From Allomuricauda sp. CAU 1633 (GTDB lineage Bacteria > Bacteroidota > Bacteroidia > Flavobacteriales > Flavobacteriaceae): 64,000 nucleotides of DNA. Position numbers and translations under genes: made by a program. The DNA is taken from assembly GCF_017313225.1 (NCBI RefSeq), contig NZ_JAFLNE010000005.1:150191-214190 (forward strand), given 5' to 3'. The notes under the pieces were generated by a model, which was given only the letters and a program-made list of their open reading frames with translations, made no database searches and was not told the DNA's origin. Below are positions 45,341 to 53,883 of this stretch, piece by piece; positions within the stretch are counted from its first letter, which is position 1, and every line of letters starts with the position of its first letter.

Positions 45341-48292
45341 CTATGGTTTTATTCTATAAAAAGCCTTGCTTGTGGTTGCAAATAGTTCATTTTTGTCTTT
45401 ACCTCCCCACGTTATGGATTGTATGCGCTCATCTAAGGTAATTCGTTTAATTTCAGCTCCCTCTTTATTTAAAACAAGTATCTCTCCTTCGACCAAATAC
45501 AAGTTGCCCTGATCATTGGTTACATTACCATACTCCCCACGCTTTATGAATTCACTCATGTTCGCAAGCTTACCCTTTTCACCCACTTCAAACCGATAGG
45601 TGATTTTTGGATCTTCATGGGTAACAAACACGGGGTCCGTTTGATTTGGAGTGACGCTCATGAGCTGCACGGAACGCGCAAGATCGAAAGTGTTGGGCAC
45701 AATAGTTACTCCGTCAGGCGCCACAAAACTGGTTTCGGCCAGGCTAGTGGCCACTTCCTCAAAATCATCTCTCCACCTATGTGTTGGATGGATTACACGT
45801 TCAACTTTCTTTACTGTATTCGTTTTTGACAGTTCCAATACCTTCATGCCATCTACGTTGTTTGGGTCTATGGCATAAGCCATCACGGCCCAACCCCCAT
45901 TTCCCCAACCACTGTAGTAGGGATTGTTATCCGATAGTGTTTCTATCATTTGGGGTTGTTGGGGATCCTTATAGCCGGGTTGTGGATCATAACGACAGAT
46001 TACAATCAGATTATCCTGAGTGTCCACGGCCAAGGAAAAAGGCTTGAAAGGATAGTCGGCGTATATGGATATGGTGTTCGTTTCCGCGGACCATTTGTAT
46101 ACACGCTTCTGTTGATTTTCGCAGAAATAGACATTTCCTTTACTGTCCGAAACAGCTCCCGTGGCAAACTCGTAGCCGAACCCCAACTTTTCAATATTAT
46201 GGGAAGCATCATTCCCATTGGATGCTTCCTTACCTGAGATATTAACTCTGGCAAAATCACCCGGGTATACAACCAGCTTTTTGTCCATGTCAAAGATGGT
46301 GCGCTCTGGCAAATGCAAAACCTGTGTCCAGCTGCGCATATTTCGGAAATCGATATTGGAACTGTTTGTTATTTTTATTCCCCAAGGTCTTGGGGTGTTC
46401 ACACGAATGGTTCGGTACATCCAGAAATTGACGAACATGAGATTATTACAATTGCTCAAATCAAGTGTTTGGGCGTTTTTCCCCTCTGTGCCCTCCTCTT
46501 CAAATTGAAATGCATAAAACTTCCAGTTGGCCACATTATCCAAGAGGGCTTCTTGACGAACATGGTGTTCCAATGACATGGCATATATTTTTCCCGGAGT
46601 AGAGGTGCCATTGATGTATAACCCTGCACTTGCATACGTACTGGCCGTCCAAATGTCTTTGAGGATTCCTCCACCATTGTTGGTCACCCAAAGACTCCAG
46701 TATTGATTATCCCAAGCTAGATCCATTCCTCGTCCATAAACAGGTTCCGATGGGGTACTTATTTTTCTGTCCCAACGTCGTCTATGGGAAGGTTCTCCCG
46801 GCCAGGCCATGGTTCCATGTCCTCCAACAAATTTTACGTCATTGATCATGGAATTCTCGTTGGCCATCCACTTGAGACCAACAGCGCGGTTGTTGTAAGC
46901 ACCGGTGTTAATTCCTATTCCATTGATAATATCATCCCCACCTTCCGATGATTCCAAAACGGGAACGGGGGACCCGAATCCGCTAAAATTCCCTTCACTT
47001 TCCTGAAGGACCAATTGCGTGGCAAAAGGGTGTAGACCAATAAGTTTTGACCCTCTTCTCAATTTAATGGTTTCTGTAACGCGGTATCTACCGGATGGGA
47101 GATAAACATTCATATTCGAAGCAATGGCTTTTTTGATGGCCTCCGTATCATCCGTAGTACCATCTCCAACAGCTCCAAAGATTTTAACACTTGCCCATTT
47201 GTCCATAGCAGGCAAGTTGGGTATTACCTTTTCCAGTTTTTTGGACAACGTTTTTACGGACTCTATTTCAGAAACGGTTTTATAGTCAAAATCAGCCGAC
47301 ATATCATTTGCGGCCAACCCGTGTACAAAGTTCTTGATCAAATACTTGTTGCCTTTCCCTTCAATACTTTTTTTGCTGGGCGTAAAGTATATGGGCACGG
47401 TTACATTGTTGCAAGCAATATTGAGTAGATTGATCTGGCTGCTTGCTTCTTTTTCAACACCTACAACCACACCTTTATCTACATTTTCAAAAAGGCAATC
47501 TTCCATAAATAATCGGTCCGAAACACCATTTTGAAGCTCAACAGCCACCGGAACATTTTTGGCATGCATGGAAACAATGGCCATGCCTGTGTTCCTGCTA
47601 AGAACAGCAGCACTGCGCTGGTTTTCAAAATAAAGGTCGATCATCATCATAGGCCATCCCGGGGATGTGCGGGAAGTGCTGATGCCATACTCGCCACCAT
47701 AAAATTTCAAATCTTCGATTTCATTGCCCAAGTCATAGATTCCGGCGTACCCATCGCCGATGTTAAAGTTGCAATGGCTCACAAAGCTGTGCTGTGCAAA
47801 ATGGGTCCTGAGTGCAATGGCCTTGGGGTTGCCCTTTTTTATTGTGAAATCAACATTTGAAATGGCGCTATAAAAGGTGCCGGCACCAGCATCTCTTGGC
47901 TCATCCCCATCTTCCACTAGATTACCGGTGAACCAAAACATGTAATTGTCTTCAGTCTGATAGCCCTTGGTGTTTTCGCCCAGTATAAATTCAGGGCGAT
48001 TTTTTCCGTACCCGATGATACGGATGGCCTTGGGCACATAAATGGTCTTGCTGATGAGATACTTGCCTTCAGGGATGAACAAGACCCCAAAATTCTTTTC
48101 GCTTTTGAGTTGGTTGATCGCTTTTTGAATTTCCAGGGAAACATCTTGCTTTCCATCTGCCTTTATGTTGAAGGATTCGGTGGTGAAATAAAGAGCTTCC
48201 GGATCATCGGGCCTTTGTTTATAAAAAGATTGTGCTGTTAAGGCTAAAGAGGTGGAGAAAAAAAATGTAAAGAGAAGTATTGGCAGTCTCAT
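45341..48292 (-). CDS. Large polysaccharide-active enzyme: two pectate-lyase-like beta-helices plus SMP30-like propeller
   Basis: 983 residues with a signal peptide (FTFFFSTSLALTAQ). Two right-handed beta-helix modules of the pectate-lyase-3 superfamily occur in tandem: the first begins FNIKADGKQDVSLEIQKAINQL (about 38), the second VKIFGAVGDGTTDDTEAIKKAI (about 365). The two-helix plan resembles GH55-type enzymes. A third part (from about 690) resembles a six-bladed SMP30/gluconolactonase propeller (GYEFATGAVSDSKGNVYFCENQQKRVYKW). I cannot name catalytic residues. Copy 2 of the 52-bp motif lies 140 bases upstream, tying it to the SusC regulon. Confidence 0.75.
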   Translation of the reverse strand: MRLPILLFTFFFSTSLALTAQSFYKQRPDDPEALYFTTESFNIKADGKQDVSLEIQKAINQLKSEKNFGVLFIPEGKYLISKTIYVPKAIRIIGYGKNRPEFILGENTKGYQTEDNYMFWFTGNLVEDGDEPRDAGAGTFYSAISNVDFTIKKGNPKAIALRTHFAQHSFVSHCNFNIGDGYAGIYDLGNEIEDLKFYGGEYGISTSRTSPGWPMMMIDLYFENQRSAAVLSRNTGMAIVSMHAKNVPVAVELQNGVSDRLFMEDCLFENVDKGVVVGVEKEASSQINLLNIACNNVTVPIYFTPSKKSIEGKGNKYLIKNFVHGLAANDMSADFDYKTVSEIESVKTLSKKLEKVIPNLPAMDKWASVKIFGAVGDGTTDDTEAIKKAIASNMNVYLPSGRYRVTETIKLRRGSKLIGLHPFATQLVLQESEGNFSGFGSPVPVLESSEGGDDIINGIGINTGAYNNRAVGLKWMANENSMINDVKFVGGHGTMAWPGEPSHRRRWDRKISTPSEPVYGRGMDLAWDNQYWSLWVTNNGGGILKDIWTASTYASAGLYINGTSTPGKIYAMSLEHHVRQEALLDNVANWKFYAFQFEEEGTEGKNAQTLDLSNCNNLMFVNFWMYRTIRVNTPRPWGIKITNSSNIDFRNMRSWTQVLHLPERTIFDMDKKLVVYPGDFARVNISGKEASNGNDASHNIEKLGFGYEFATGAVSDSKGNVYFCENQQKRVYKWSAETNTISIYADYPFKPFSLAVDTQDNLIVICRYDPQPGYKDPQQPQMIETLSDNNPYYSGWGNGGWAVMAYAIDPNNVDGMKVLELSKTNTVKKVERVIHPTHRWRDDFEEVATSLAETSFVAPDGVTIVPNTFDLARSVQLMSVTPNQTDPVFVTHEDPKITYRFEVGEKGKLANMSEFIKRGEYGNVTNDQGNLYLVEGEILVLNKEGAEIKRITLDERIQSITWGGKDKNELFATTSKAFYRIKP

Positions 48293-48431
48293 TTAGAATT
48301 GGTTTTTAAGAGGGATTCCATTTTTTCAATGGAGATTGCTGTATCACAGAACATGAAAACGAAACAGGCATGGGCTATGATAACAGTTTGTGAAATATGC
48401 ACTGAACGGAACGGTTTCCCTATAAGTTCAC

Positions 48432-48483
48432 ATTATGTCAATTACACAATTATTACGTGAAAAAATTATGAAACCCTCTATTT
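48432..48483 (-). promoter_or_regulatory. 52-bp conserved motif, copy 2 (beta-helix enzyme)
   Basis: Minus-strand copy starting AAATAGAGGG, ending TTGACATAAT. It agrees with copy 3 at 44 of 52 positions by hand count, no gaps. It lies 140 bases before the start of the beta-helix gene within a 381-base spacer (48293-48673) that otherwise shows no gene; the remainder to 48673 should hold the promoter of the divergent mutarotase-like gene. Confidence 0.75.
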
Positions 48484-48673
48484 GATGGCCTTAAATTTTG
48501 AATTTATTGAAATATTTAATGATGTTTGTCGTAAATAATTCATTGAAGCTTCTAGTTTTGGAGACGGTTGTTGACAGGGTGAGCGGTACATTGGTGCGTT
48601 CAAAGAAGGGCTTTTATCGTAGTACATTTTTTGTTCGATTAAATATTGCATAACACATTTTCAATTTAAAAAC

Positions 48674-49639
48674 ATGGCAATTCAAAAGAAAAGTTTATCC
48701 TTATTACTATGTGTGATATTCACTTACACTGCGCTTTTTGCCCAGGATGTCCCCCAAACAGAAATCTCAAATGGTGAAATCGATGCAACTCTATATCTGC
48801 CCGACTCCAACACGGGTTATTATAGAGGGGTGAGGTTTGATTGGTCCGGCGTTATACCCCGTTTAAGATTCAAGGGGCACGATTACTTTGGAAAATGGTT
48901 TAAGAACTACGATCCAAAATTACACGACGCCATCATGGGCCCTGTGGAGGCGTTTGATCCTTTGGGCTACGAAAATGCTGAGGTTTTAGGGTCGTTCACC
49001 AAAGTGGGAGTCGGAGTACTTGAGAAATATGAAGCTAAGGATTACCACTTTACAAAACCGTATAAGATTAGGGATGGTGGCGAATGGGAAATAACAAAAG
49101 ATCAAGATAAAGTTTCCTTTACCCACACTTTAAATACAGGGGACTATCCATATATCTATCTTAAAACCATCCGATTGGAAAATAATAAAATGATCATTGA
49201 GCATAAACTCACAAATAACGGAGAGAATAATATTGACACAAAAGTGTACGACCACAATTTCTTTGTTATCGATAATAATCCCATTGGCCCAGGATACTCC
49301 ATTGAGCTTGCTTTTGACATAACTGGAGATACATCGGGTTTACGCCAATTTGCTGAGGTAGACGGCAACAAAATTCAATATGTAAAACCACTGGGTGAAA
49401 AGGATTTTCAATATGTGGGAGATATGGTCGGATTTGGTTCAACTTTTGACGATTATCTATTTCGTATAGAAAATCGAAATACAGGTGCTGGGGTCAAGTT
49501 CAGCTGTGATCGTCCCATATCAAAATTGGTGTTTTGGTCCATGAACAAGACCCTATGTCCCGAACCTTATATTGACATTAAGGTGGAGCCCGAAAAAAGC
49601 TTTTCTTGGACCATAGTGTACGAGTTTTATACCCTCTAA
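48674..49639 (+). CDS. Exported mutarotase-fold (aldose 1-epimerase-like) protein
   Basis: 321 residues with a signal peptide (SLLLCVIFTYTALFAQ). The beta-sandwich shows a galactose-mutarotase-like arrangement: GEIDATLYLPDSNTGYYRGVRFDWSG, VFDPLGYEN-like and KTIRLENNKMIIEHKLTNNGENNIDTKVYDHNFFVIDN. The His/Glu catalytic pair of true aldose epimerases is not certain: VYDHNFF has the His, and no clear Glu partner can be placed by eye. In a polysaccharide locus it could be an epimerase or a sugar-binding protein. Divergent from the beta-helix enzyme; no 52-bp motif on its own strand. Confidence 0.7.
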   Translation: MAIQKKSLSLLLCVIFTYTALFAQDVPQTEISNGEIDATLYLPDSNTGYYRGVRFDWSGVIPRLRFKGHDYFGKWFKNYDPKLHDAIMGPVEAFDPLGYENAEVLGSFTKVGVGVLEKYEAKDYHFTKPYKIRDGGEWEITKDQDKVSFTHTLNTGDYPYIYLKTIRLENNKMIIEHKLTNNGENNIDTKVYDHNFFVIDNNPIGPGYSIELAFDITGDTSGLRQFAEVDGNKIQYVKPLGEKDFQYVGDMVGFGSTFDDYLFRIENRNTGAGVKFSCDRPISKLVFWSMNKTLCPEPYIDIKVEPEKSFSWTIVYEFYTL

Positions 49640-49660
49640 ATCCTTTGATTGGATAGGGTA

Positions 49661-49813
49661 TTATTCCGTCCTTAAACTTTTCACTGGGTTGGCCATAACC
49701 GCTTTGATGGCTTGAAAACTTACCGTTACCAATGCTATTGCTATGGACAGTATCCCAGCGTAAATGAAAACCCAAACCGAATTGGTTATCGAAAAATCCC
49801 TCAACTTTTTCAT
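49661..49813 (-). pseudogene. C-terminal remnant of a MacB/FtsX-type ABC transporter permease
   Basis: The minus strand from 49813 to a TAA at 49661 encodes 50 residues with a membrane segment (VFIYAGILSIAIALVTV) and the very typical family end SFQAIKAVMANPVKSLRTE. The upstream part of this large (about 800-residue) permease family is absent; stop codons follow directly in the frame. It is a dead fragment, probably left by a rearrangement between 49640 and 49927. Too short for ordinary gene finding. Confidence 0.85.
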
Positions 49814-49927
49814 ACATCATTTTAGCGTTATATCCAGCAAAGACAGTCGCTACAACAAGAATATTGGATAACTTTTTTTGTGAAAAACAGGGGCAATTAT
49901 CGCTACAAATTCAAAAAAAAGGCTAAA

Positions 49928-49979
49928 AAATAGAGGGGTTCATAATTTTTATGCGTAATAAATATATAATTGACATATT
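49928..49979 (+). promoter_or_regulatory. 52-bp conserved motif, copy 3 (dehydratase gene)
   Basis: Plus-strand copy starting AAATAGAGGGGTTCATAATT, ending TTGACATATT, 176 bases before the dehydratase start. It is the copy closest to the consensus. A 9-bp hairpin (TCCATTTTT at 50080-50088 pairing with 50093-50101) lies further downstream in the leader. Confidence 0.75.
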
Positions 49980-50155
49980 GGATATACAGGAAAACTGCTC
50001 CATTTAAAGCAAGGTTCACAGACCGTAATCATGATACACAACTATTTTGAGAGGACGAATTTTTATGTTCTCCAATCCATCCATTTTTATGGAAAAATGG
50101 AGCGACCTGACATGTGCATTTTTAAAGTCTAAAAATTAAATAGCAAACTAAGATA

Positions 50156-51538
50156 ATGATTATGAAGAACTCAGAAAACCAAATAAATCGCCGTAGTCTT
50201 TTGAAGACATTGGGCCTTGGATCTACTGCCGGAGCCCTTGGGTTGTTGGCCCCAATGGCCCATGGATCGGAAACACCCTTTACCCCTGTCGGAGACGGGA
50301 CCACCCCAAATTATGCAAAAGGGATGGCACCTGTAAGGATAAAGAGTGTTAAGGCCATAGCCACGCGGCCACGCGGCAGTAATTTGATAGTGGTGAAAGT
50401 GGAGACCACCGAGCCAGGCCTATATGGATTGGGCTGCGCGACCTTCACCCAGAGGGCTGCCGCGGTAGTAACGGCGATAGAGAGCTACATGAACGATTTC
50501 TGTGTGGGCAAGGATGTTGATAACATAGAAGATATGTGGCAATCCTTTTATGTGAGTTCGTATTGGCGCAACGGCCCTGTTCTGAACAATGCCATAAGCG
50601 GCTTAGATCAAGCGCTTTGGGATATCAAGGGCAAACGGGCCAACATGCCGGTGTACCAATTGTTGGGAGGCAAGTCCCGTTTTGCGATTCCCTGTTATGC
50701 CCACGCGGGGGGAAGGACCCCCGAAGCCGTGGCCGATGATGTTCAGAAGTTTATTGACCGTGGCTACAAGCACGTTCGAATACAGCAAGGCGGCTATGGA
50801 GCTACTGGAGCGGACAAGGATCAGGCCGATTTCAAGGAGGCCGGATATGGTTATGAAAGCGACAACTACATGAACCCCCAGATCTATCTCAGATCCGTTC
50901 CCAAGATGTTCGAGATGGTGCGTAAGCAGTGCGGGGAAGACGTCGAGCTATTGCACGACATCCATGAACGGGTGCAACCCACCGAGGCAATCAATATGAT
51001 CAATAAGTTAGAAGAGTTCCGACCCTTCTTTATAGAAGATCCTTTGTCACCTGAGAACAAGGGATGGTGGAAGGAACTCCGCCAAAGTACCAATGTGCCC
51101 ATAGCCATGGGAGAGCTTTTCAACAATATCAATGAGTTTTTGGATCCAATGGCCAACCATTACTTTGATTATATCCGTTGCCATGTTTCGCAGATAGGGG
51201 GTCTGACTCCTGCAATGAAGGTGGCCAGATTGGGCGAGTGGTTCGGTGTACGCACTGCGTGGCACGGTCCTGGCGATGTATCGCCGATAGGTCATGCGGC
51301 ACAGGCACATATAGATCTTGCAATCTGGAACTTTGGCATACAAGAAGGACGTGAATTCTCTGAGGAGGAACAGGCCGTTTTCCCAGGATGTCCCACGATG
51401 AAGGATGGCTATATGCACGTGAACGAAGGCCCGGGCTATGGAATGGACATCAATGAGAAAGAAGCTGCCAAGTTTCCTATCAACACCCGATCAAATTGGC
51501 AGGTAAGGAACGCTGACGGTACCATCATTAGGCCATAA
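50156..51538 (+). CDS. Enolase-superfamily dehydratase, RspA/D-mannonate dehydratase-like, Tat-exported
   Basis: 460 residues. The N-terminus is a Tat signal (NRRSLLKTLGLGSTAGALGLLAP), unusual for a ManD-type enzyme. The muconate-lactonising N-domain (about 55-170) is followed by the catalytic barrel with HDIHERVQP, RPFFIEDPLSP, PIAMGELFNN and the GVRTAWHGPGDVSPIGHAAQ segment; these supply the metal ligands (Asp/Glu/Glu) and the His of the ManD group. It dehydrates a sugar acid (mannonate or gluconate in relatives). Copy 3 of the 52-bp motif is upstream. The gene is visibly more GC-rich than its neighbours (37 of 60 bases at 50701-50760). The start may be 50156 or six bases later. Confidence 0.88.
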   Translation: MIMKNSENQINRRSLLKTLGLGSTAGALGLLAPMAHGSETPFTPVGDGTTPNYAKGMAPVRIKSVKAIATRPRGSNLIVVKVETTEPGLYGLGCATFTQRAAAVVTAIESYMNDFCVGKDVDNIEDMWQSFYVSSYWRNGPVLNNAISGLDQALWDIKGKRANMPVYQLLGGKSRFAIPCYAHAGGRTPEAVADDVQKFIDRGYKHVRIQQGGYGATGADKDQADFKEAGYGYESDNYMNPQIYLRSVPKMFEMVRKQCGEDVELLHDIHERVQPTEAINMINKLEEFRPFFIEDPLSPENKGWWKELRQSTNVPIAMGELFNNINEFLDPMANHYFDYIRCHVSQIGGLTPAMKVARLGEWFGVRTAWHGPGDVSPIGHAAQAHIDLAIWNFGIQEGREFSEEEQAVFPGCPTMKDGYMHVNEGPGYGMDINEKEAAKFPINTRSNWQVRNADGTIIRP

Positions 51539-51596
51539 GGTCGATTCTAAGCCTAAAACAATAAGATAGAATTAGTTTTGAGTTAGTTTTTATTCG

Positions 51597-51632
51597 AAGG
51601 AGGTCCTTCTTAATTGCAAGGGCCCTCCTTTT
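51597..51632 (+). terminator. Terminator after the dehydratase gene
   Basis: AAGGAGG (51597-51603) pairs with CCTCCTT (51624-51630) and inner bases with a small bulge; a short T-run follows. It lies 58 bases after the stop and before the true start of the PQQ dehydrogenase. Confidence 0.7.
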
Positions 51633-51646
51633 CCAATCTACTTACA

Positions 51647-53830
51647 ATGTACAAAACAATTGGAGGATTGCTGTTGGCTATCATCTCGATCACATCATGC
51701 CATAACGGTCCATCAAAAGAGTATAGTGAAAACAATTTTCAGGAAACTGGGGAAAATTGGCCACAATACGGAGGGAATACGGCTGGAAACCGTTATTCTC
51801 CCCTCACACAAATAAATAAAGGGAATGTTCAACACTTGCAAGCGGCATGGAGTTATGATGCTCGTGACATCAGGAGTGACGGAAGCAAAAGTCACCAGGC
51901 CATACAATGCCAACCTGTTGTAGTGGGCGGTGTGCTATATGGTACAACACCCGAGCTACGCCTATTTGCATTGGACGCCACATCGGGCACAGAAATCTGG
52001 AAATTTGACCCACAGAATGACAATCTCAATGTAAGTAGGGGAATCACCTATTGGGAGAAAGGTGATGATAAACGAATATTATATACAGTAGGCGACCGGC
52101 TATATGCCGTAAACGCCATCACTGGATTGGCCATAACCTCTTTTGGAGTGAATGGTAGTGTAGATCTTCATGAAGGCCTTTCAACACCTAATGCAGGGTC
52201 CGTTGGTGAACTTTCGGTCAAGGCAACCAGTCCGGGTGTCCTCTTTGAGGATTTTTTCATTATTGGGTCAAGCGTTTCAGAATCCGGAACAGCTGCACCT
52301 GGACACATCAGAGCATTCAATGTGGTTACGGGAAAATTGGAATGGGTTTTCCATACAATTCCCCAACCTGGAGAATTAGGCCATGAAACTTGGCCCAAGG
52401 ATGCTTATAAAAAAATAGGTGGCGCCAACAATTGGGCGGGCATGGTAGTGGATAGTGAAGAAGGAGTGGTGTTTTTCGGAACGGGTTCCCCAGCATCTGA
52501 TTTTTATGGAGGTGAAAGACCGGGTAAAAATCTCTTTGGCAACTGTATTGTGGCCCTTCATGCCAAAACGGGAAAATTAAAGTGGTACTATCAGACGATT
52601 TACCATGATTTGTGGGACAGGGATTTGCCCATCCCACCAAATTTAGCGTATGTGACACAAAATGGACAAAAGCTAAAAGTGGTGGTCCAGGCCACTAAAG
52701 AAGGATATGTTTATGTATTGAATGCAGAAACAGGGGAATCAATGTTTCCCGTGGAAGAGCGTTCGGTCCCAATGGAGGGGCTTCCTGGGGAACAACTATG
52801 GCCAGTGCAGCGTTATCCCTTGAAACCAGCCCCTTTTTCAAGACAGGTGTTCACGGAAGAAGATATAAGTGATATTTCTCCAACGGCATATGAATATACC
52901 AAGGAAACGTATGAAAAATATAAAGCGGACCATAGATTTACCCCACCCTCGGAAGAAGGAACACTCATGTTTGGTTATAGCGGAGGAGCTGAATGGGGAG
53001 GTAATGCGGTAGATCAAGATGGTATCCTATACCAAAATTCCAATGATAACCCATGGGTTTTACGAATGATTGACCAAGAAGCCCGTAACAGGGAGTTGTC
53101 CTCACTGTCTAGGGGAAACGCACTCTATGCCAAACAATGTGCGGCATGTCATGGAACTGATAGAGCTGGAAACGGCTCTGATTTCCCAGATCTTAGAGGT
53201 ATTGGACAACAAATGTCCTCAGAACAGTTAAGGGAAATTTTGAGAACCGGAAGTGGACGGATGCCCTCTTTTGGCCATTTGACCGGAGAAGAGAGAGAAG
53301 CCATAGCCAGTTTTCTTTTTAATCCAAGGTCTGGAGGCAGGAATAAGGCCGCCAACAAAAATGAGGAGGATAACCCTACGTTTGGGTACGAACCCGCATA
53401 TGCAATTAGGGAATGGCGAAAACTTACGGACCCCGATGGTTATCCCGGGGTGAAACCACCATGGGGAACCCTTAATGCCATAGACTTAAACACAGGTGAA
53501 TACGTATGGCGAAAAACTTTGGGTGAATTCCCCGAACTAACTAAAAAAGGAATCCCAGTAACAGGTACGGAAAGTTATGGCGGTCCCATTGTTACAGCAG
53601 GAGGTTTGGTTTTTATTGCAGGGACAAGAGATGAAAAGATAAGGGCCTTTGACAAGGATACCGGTGAAGTACTTTGGGAATACCAATTGCCTGCAGGAGG
53701 GTTTGCAACGCCAATCACTTATGAAGTTGAGGGTCGACAATATATTGCAATAGCTGCAGGAGGAGGCAGAGGACTTAAAGCGGGAGGCAATTACATTGCG
53801 TTCAGTCTAAAAGATGATACTGCCAAATGA
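51647..53830 (+). CDS. PQQ-dependent dehydrogenase with inserted cytochrome c domain (lipoprotein)
   Basis: 727 residues from the ATG at 51647, since an earlier in-frame ATG (51614) lies inside the terminator loop. Lipoprotein signal LLLAIISITSC (Cys19). PQQ-propeller motifs: WPQYGGNTAGNRYSPLTQIN, GTEIWKFDPQNDNLNVSRGITYW, GKLKWYYQTIYHDLWDRDLPIPP, and after the insert GTLNAIDLNTGEYVWRKTLGE. The insert holds a c-type haem motif CAACH (Cys498, Cys501, His502) with a probable methionine ligand near MPSFGHLTGEER. It should oxidise a sugar or alcohol in the periplasm, passing electrons through the haem. Its neighbour is a sugar-acid dehydratase, so an oxidative sugar route is plausible. Confidence 0.93.
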   Translation: MYKTIGGLLLAIISITSCHNGPSKEYSENNFQETGENWPQYGGNTAGNRYSPLTQINKGNVQHLQAAWSYDARDIRSDGSKSHQAIQCQPVVVGGVLYGTTPELRLFALDATSGTEIWKFDPQNDNLNVSRGITYWEKGDDKRILYTVGDRLYAVNAITGLAITSFGVNGSVDLHEGLSTPNAGSVGELSVKATSPGVLFEDFFIIGSSVSESGTAAPGHIRAFNVVTGKLEWVFHTIPQPGELGHETWPKDAYKKIGGANNWAGMVVDSEEGVVFFGTGSPASDFYGGERPGKNLFGNCIVALHAKTGKLKWYYQTIYHDLWDRDLPIPPNLAYVTQNGQKLKVVVQATKEGYVYVLNAETGESMFPVEERSVPMEGLPGEQLWPVQRYPLKPAPFSRQVFTEEDISDISPTAYEYTKETYEKYKADHRFTPPSEEGTLMFGYSGGAEWGGNAVDQDGILYQNSNDNPWVLRMIDQEARNRELSSLSRGNALYAKQCAACHGTDRAGNGSDFPDLRGIGQQMSSEQLREILRTGSGRMPSFGHLTGEEREAIASFLFNPRSGGRNKAANKNEEDNPTFGYEPAYAIREWRKLTDPDGYPGVKPPWGTLNAIDLNTGEYVWRKTLGEFPELTKKGIPVTGTESYGGPIVTAGGLVFIAGTRDEKIRAFDKDTGEVLWEYQLPAGGFATPITYEVEGRQYIAIAAGGGRGLKAGGNYIAFSLKDDTAK

Positions 53831-53883
53831 TGTGTCATCATTAAAGAAAAAATAACAAGCCAATAAATCAAAATAAGTCGATT

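Noticed and set aside
49578..49820. 80-codon minus-strand frame with an ATG at 49820
   Set aside because: It overlaps the mutarotase-like gene and encodes no recognisable protein; the neighbouring frame holds the permease remnant.
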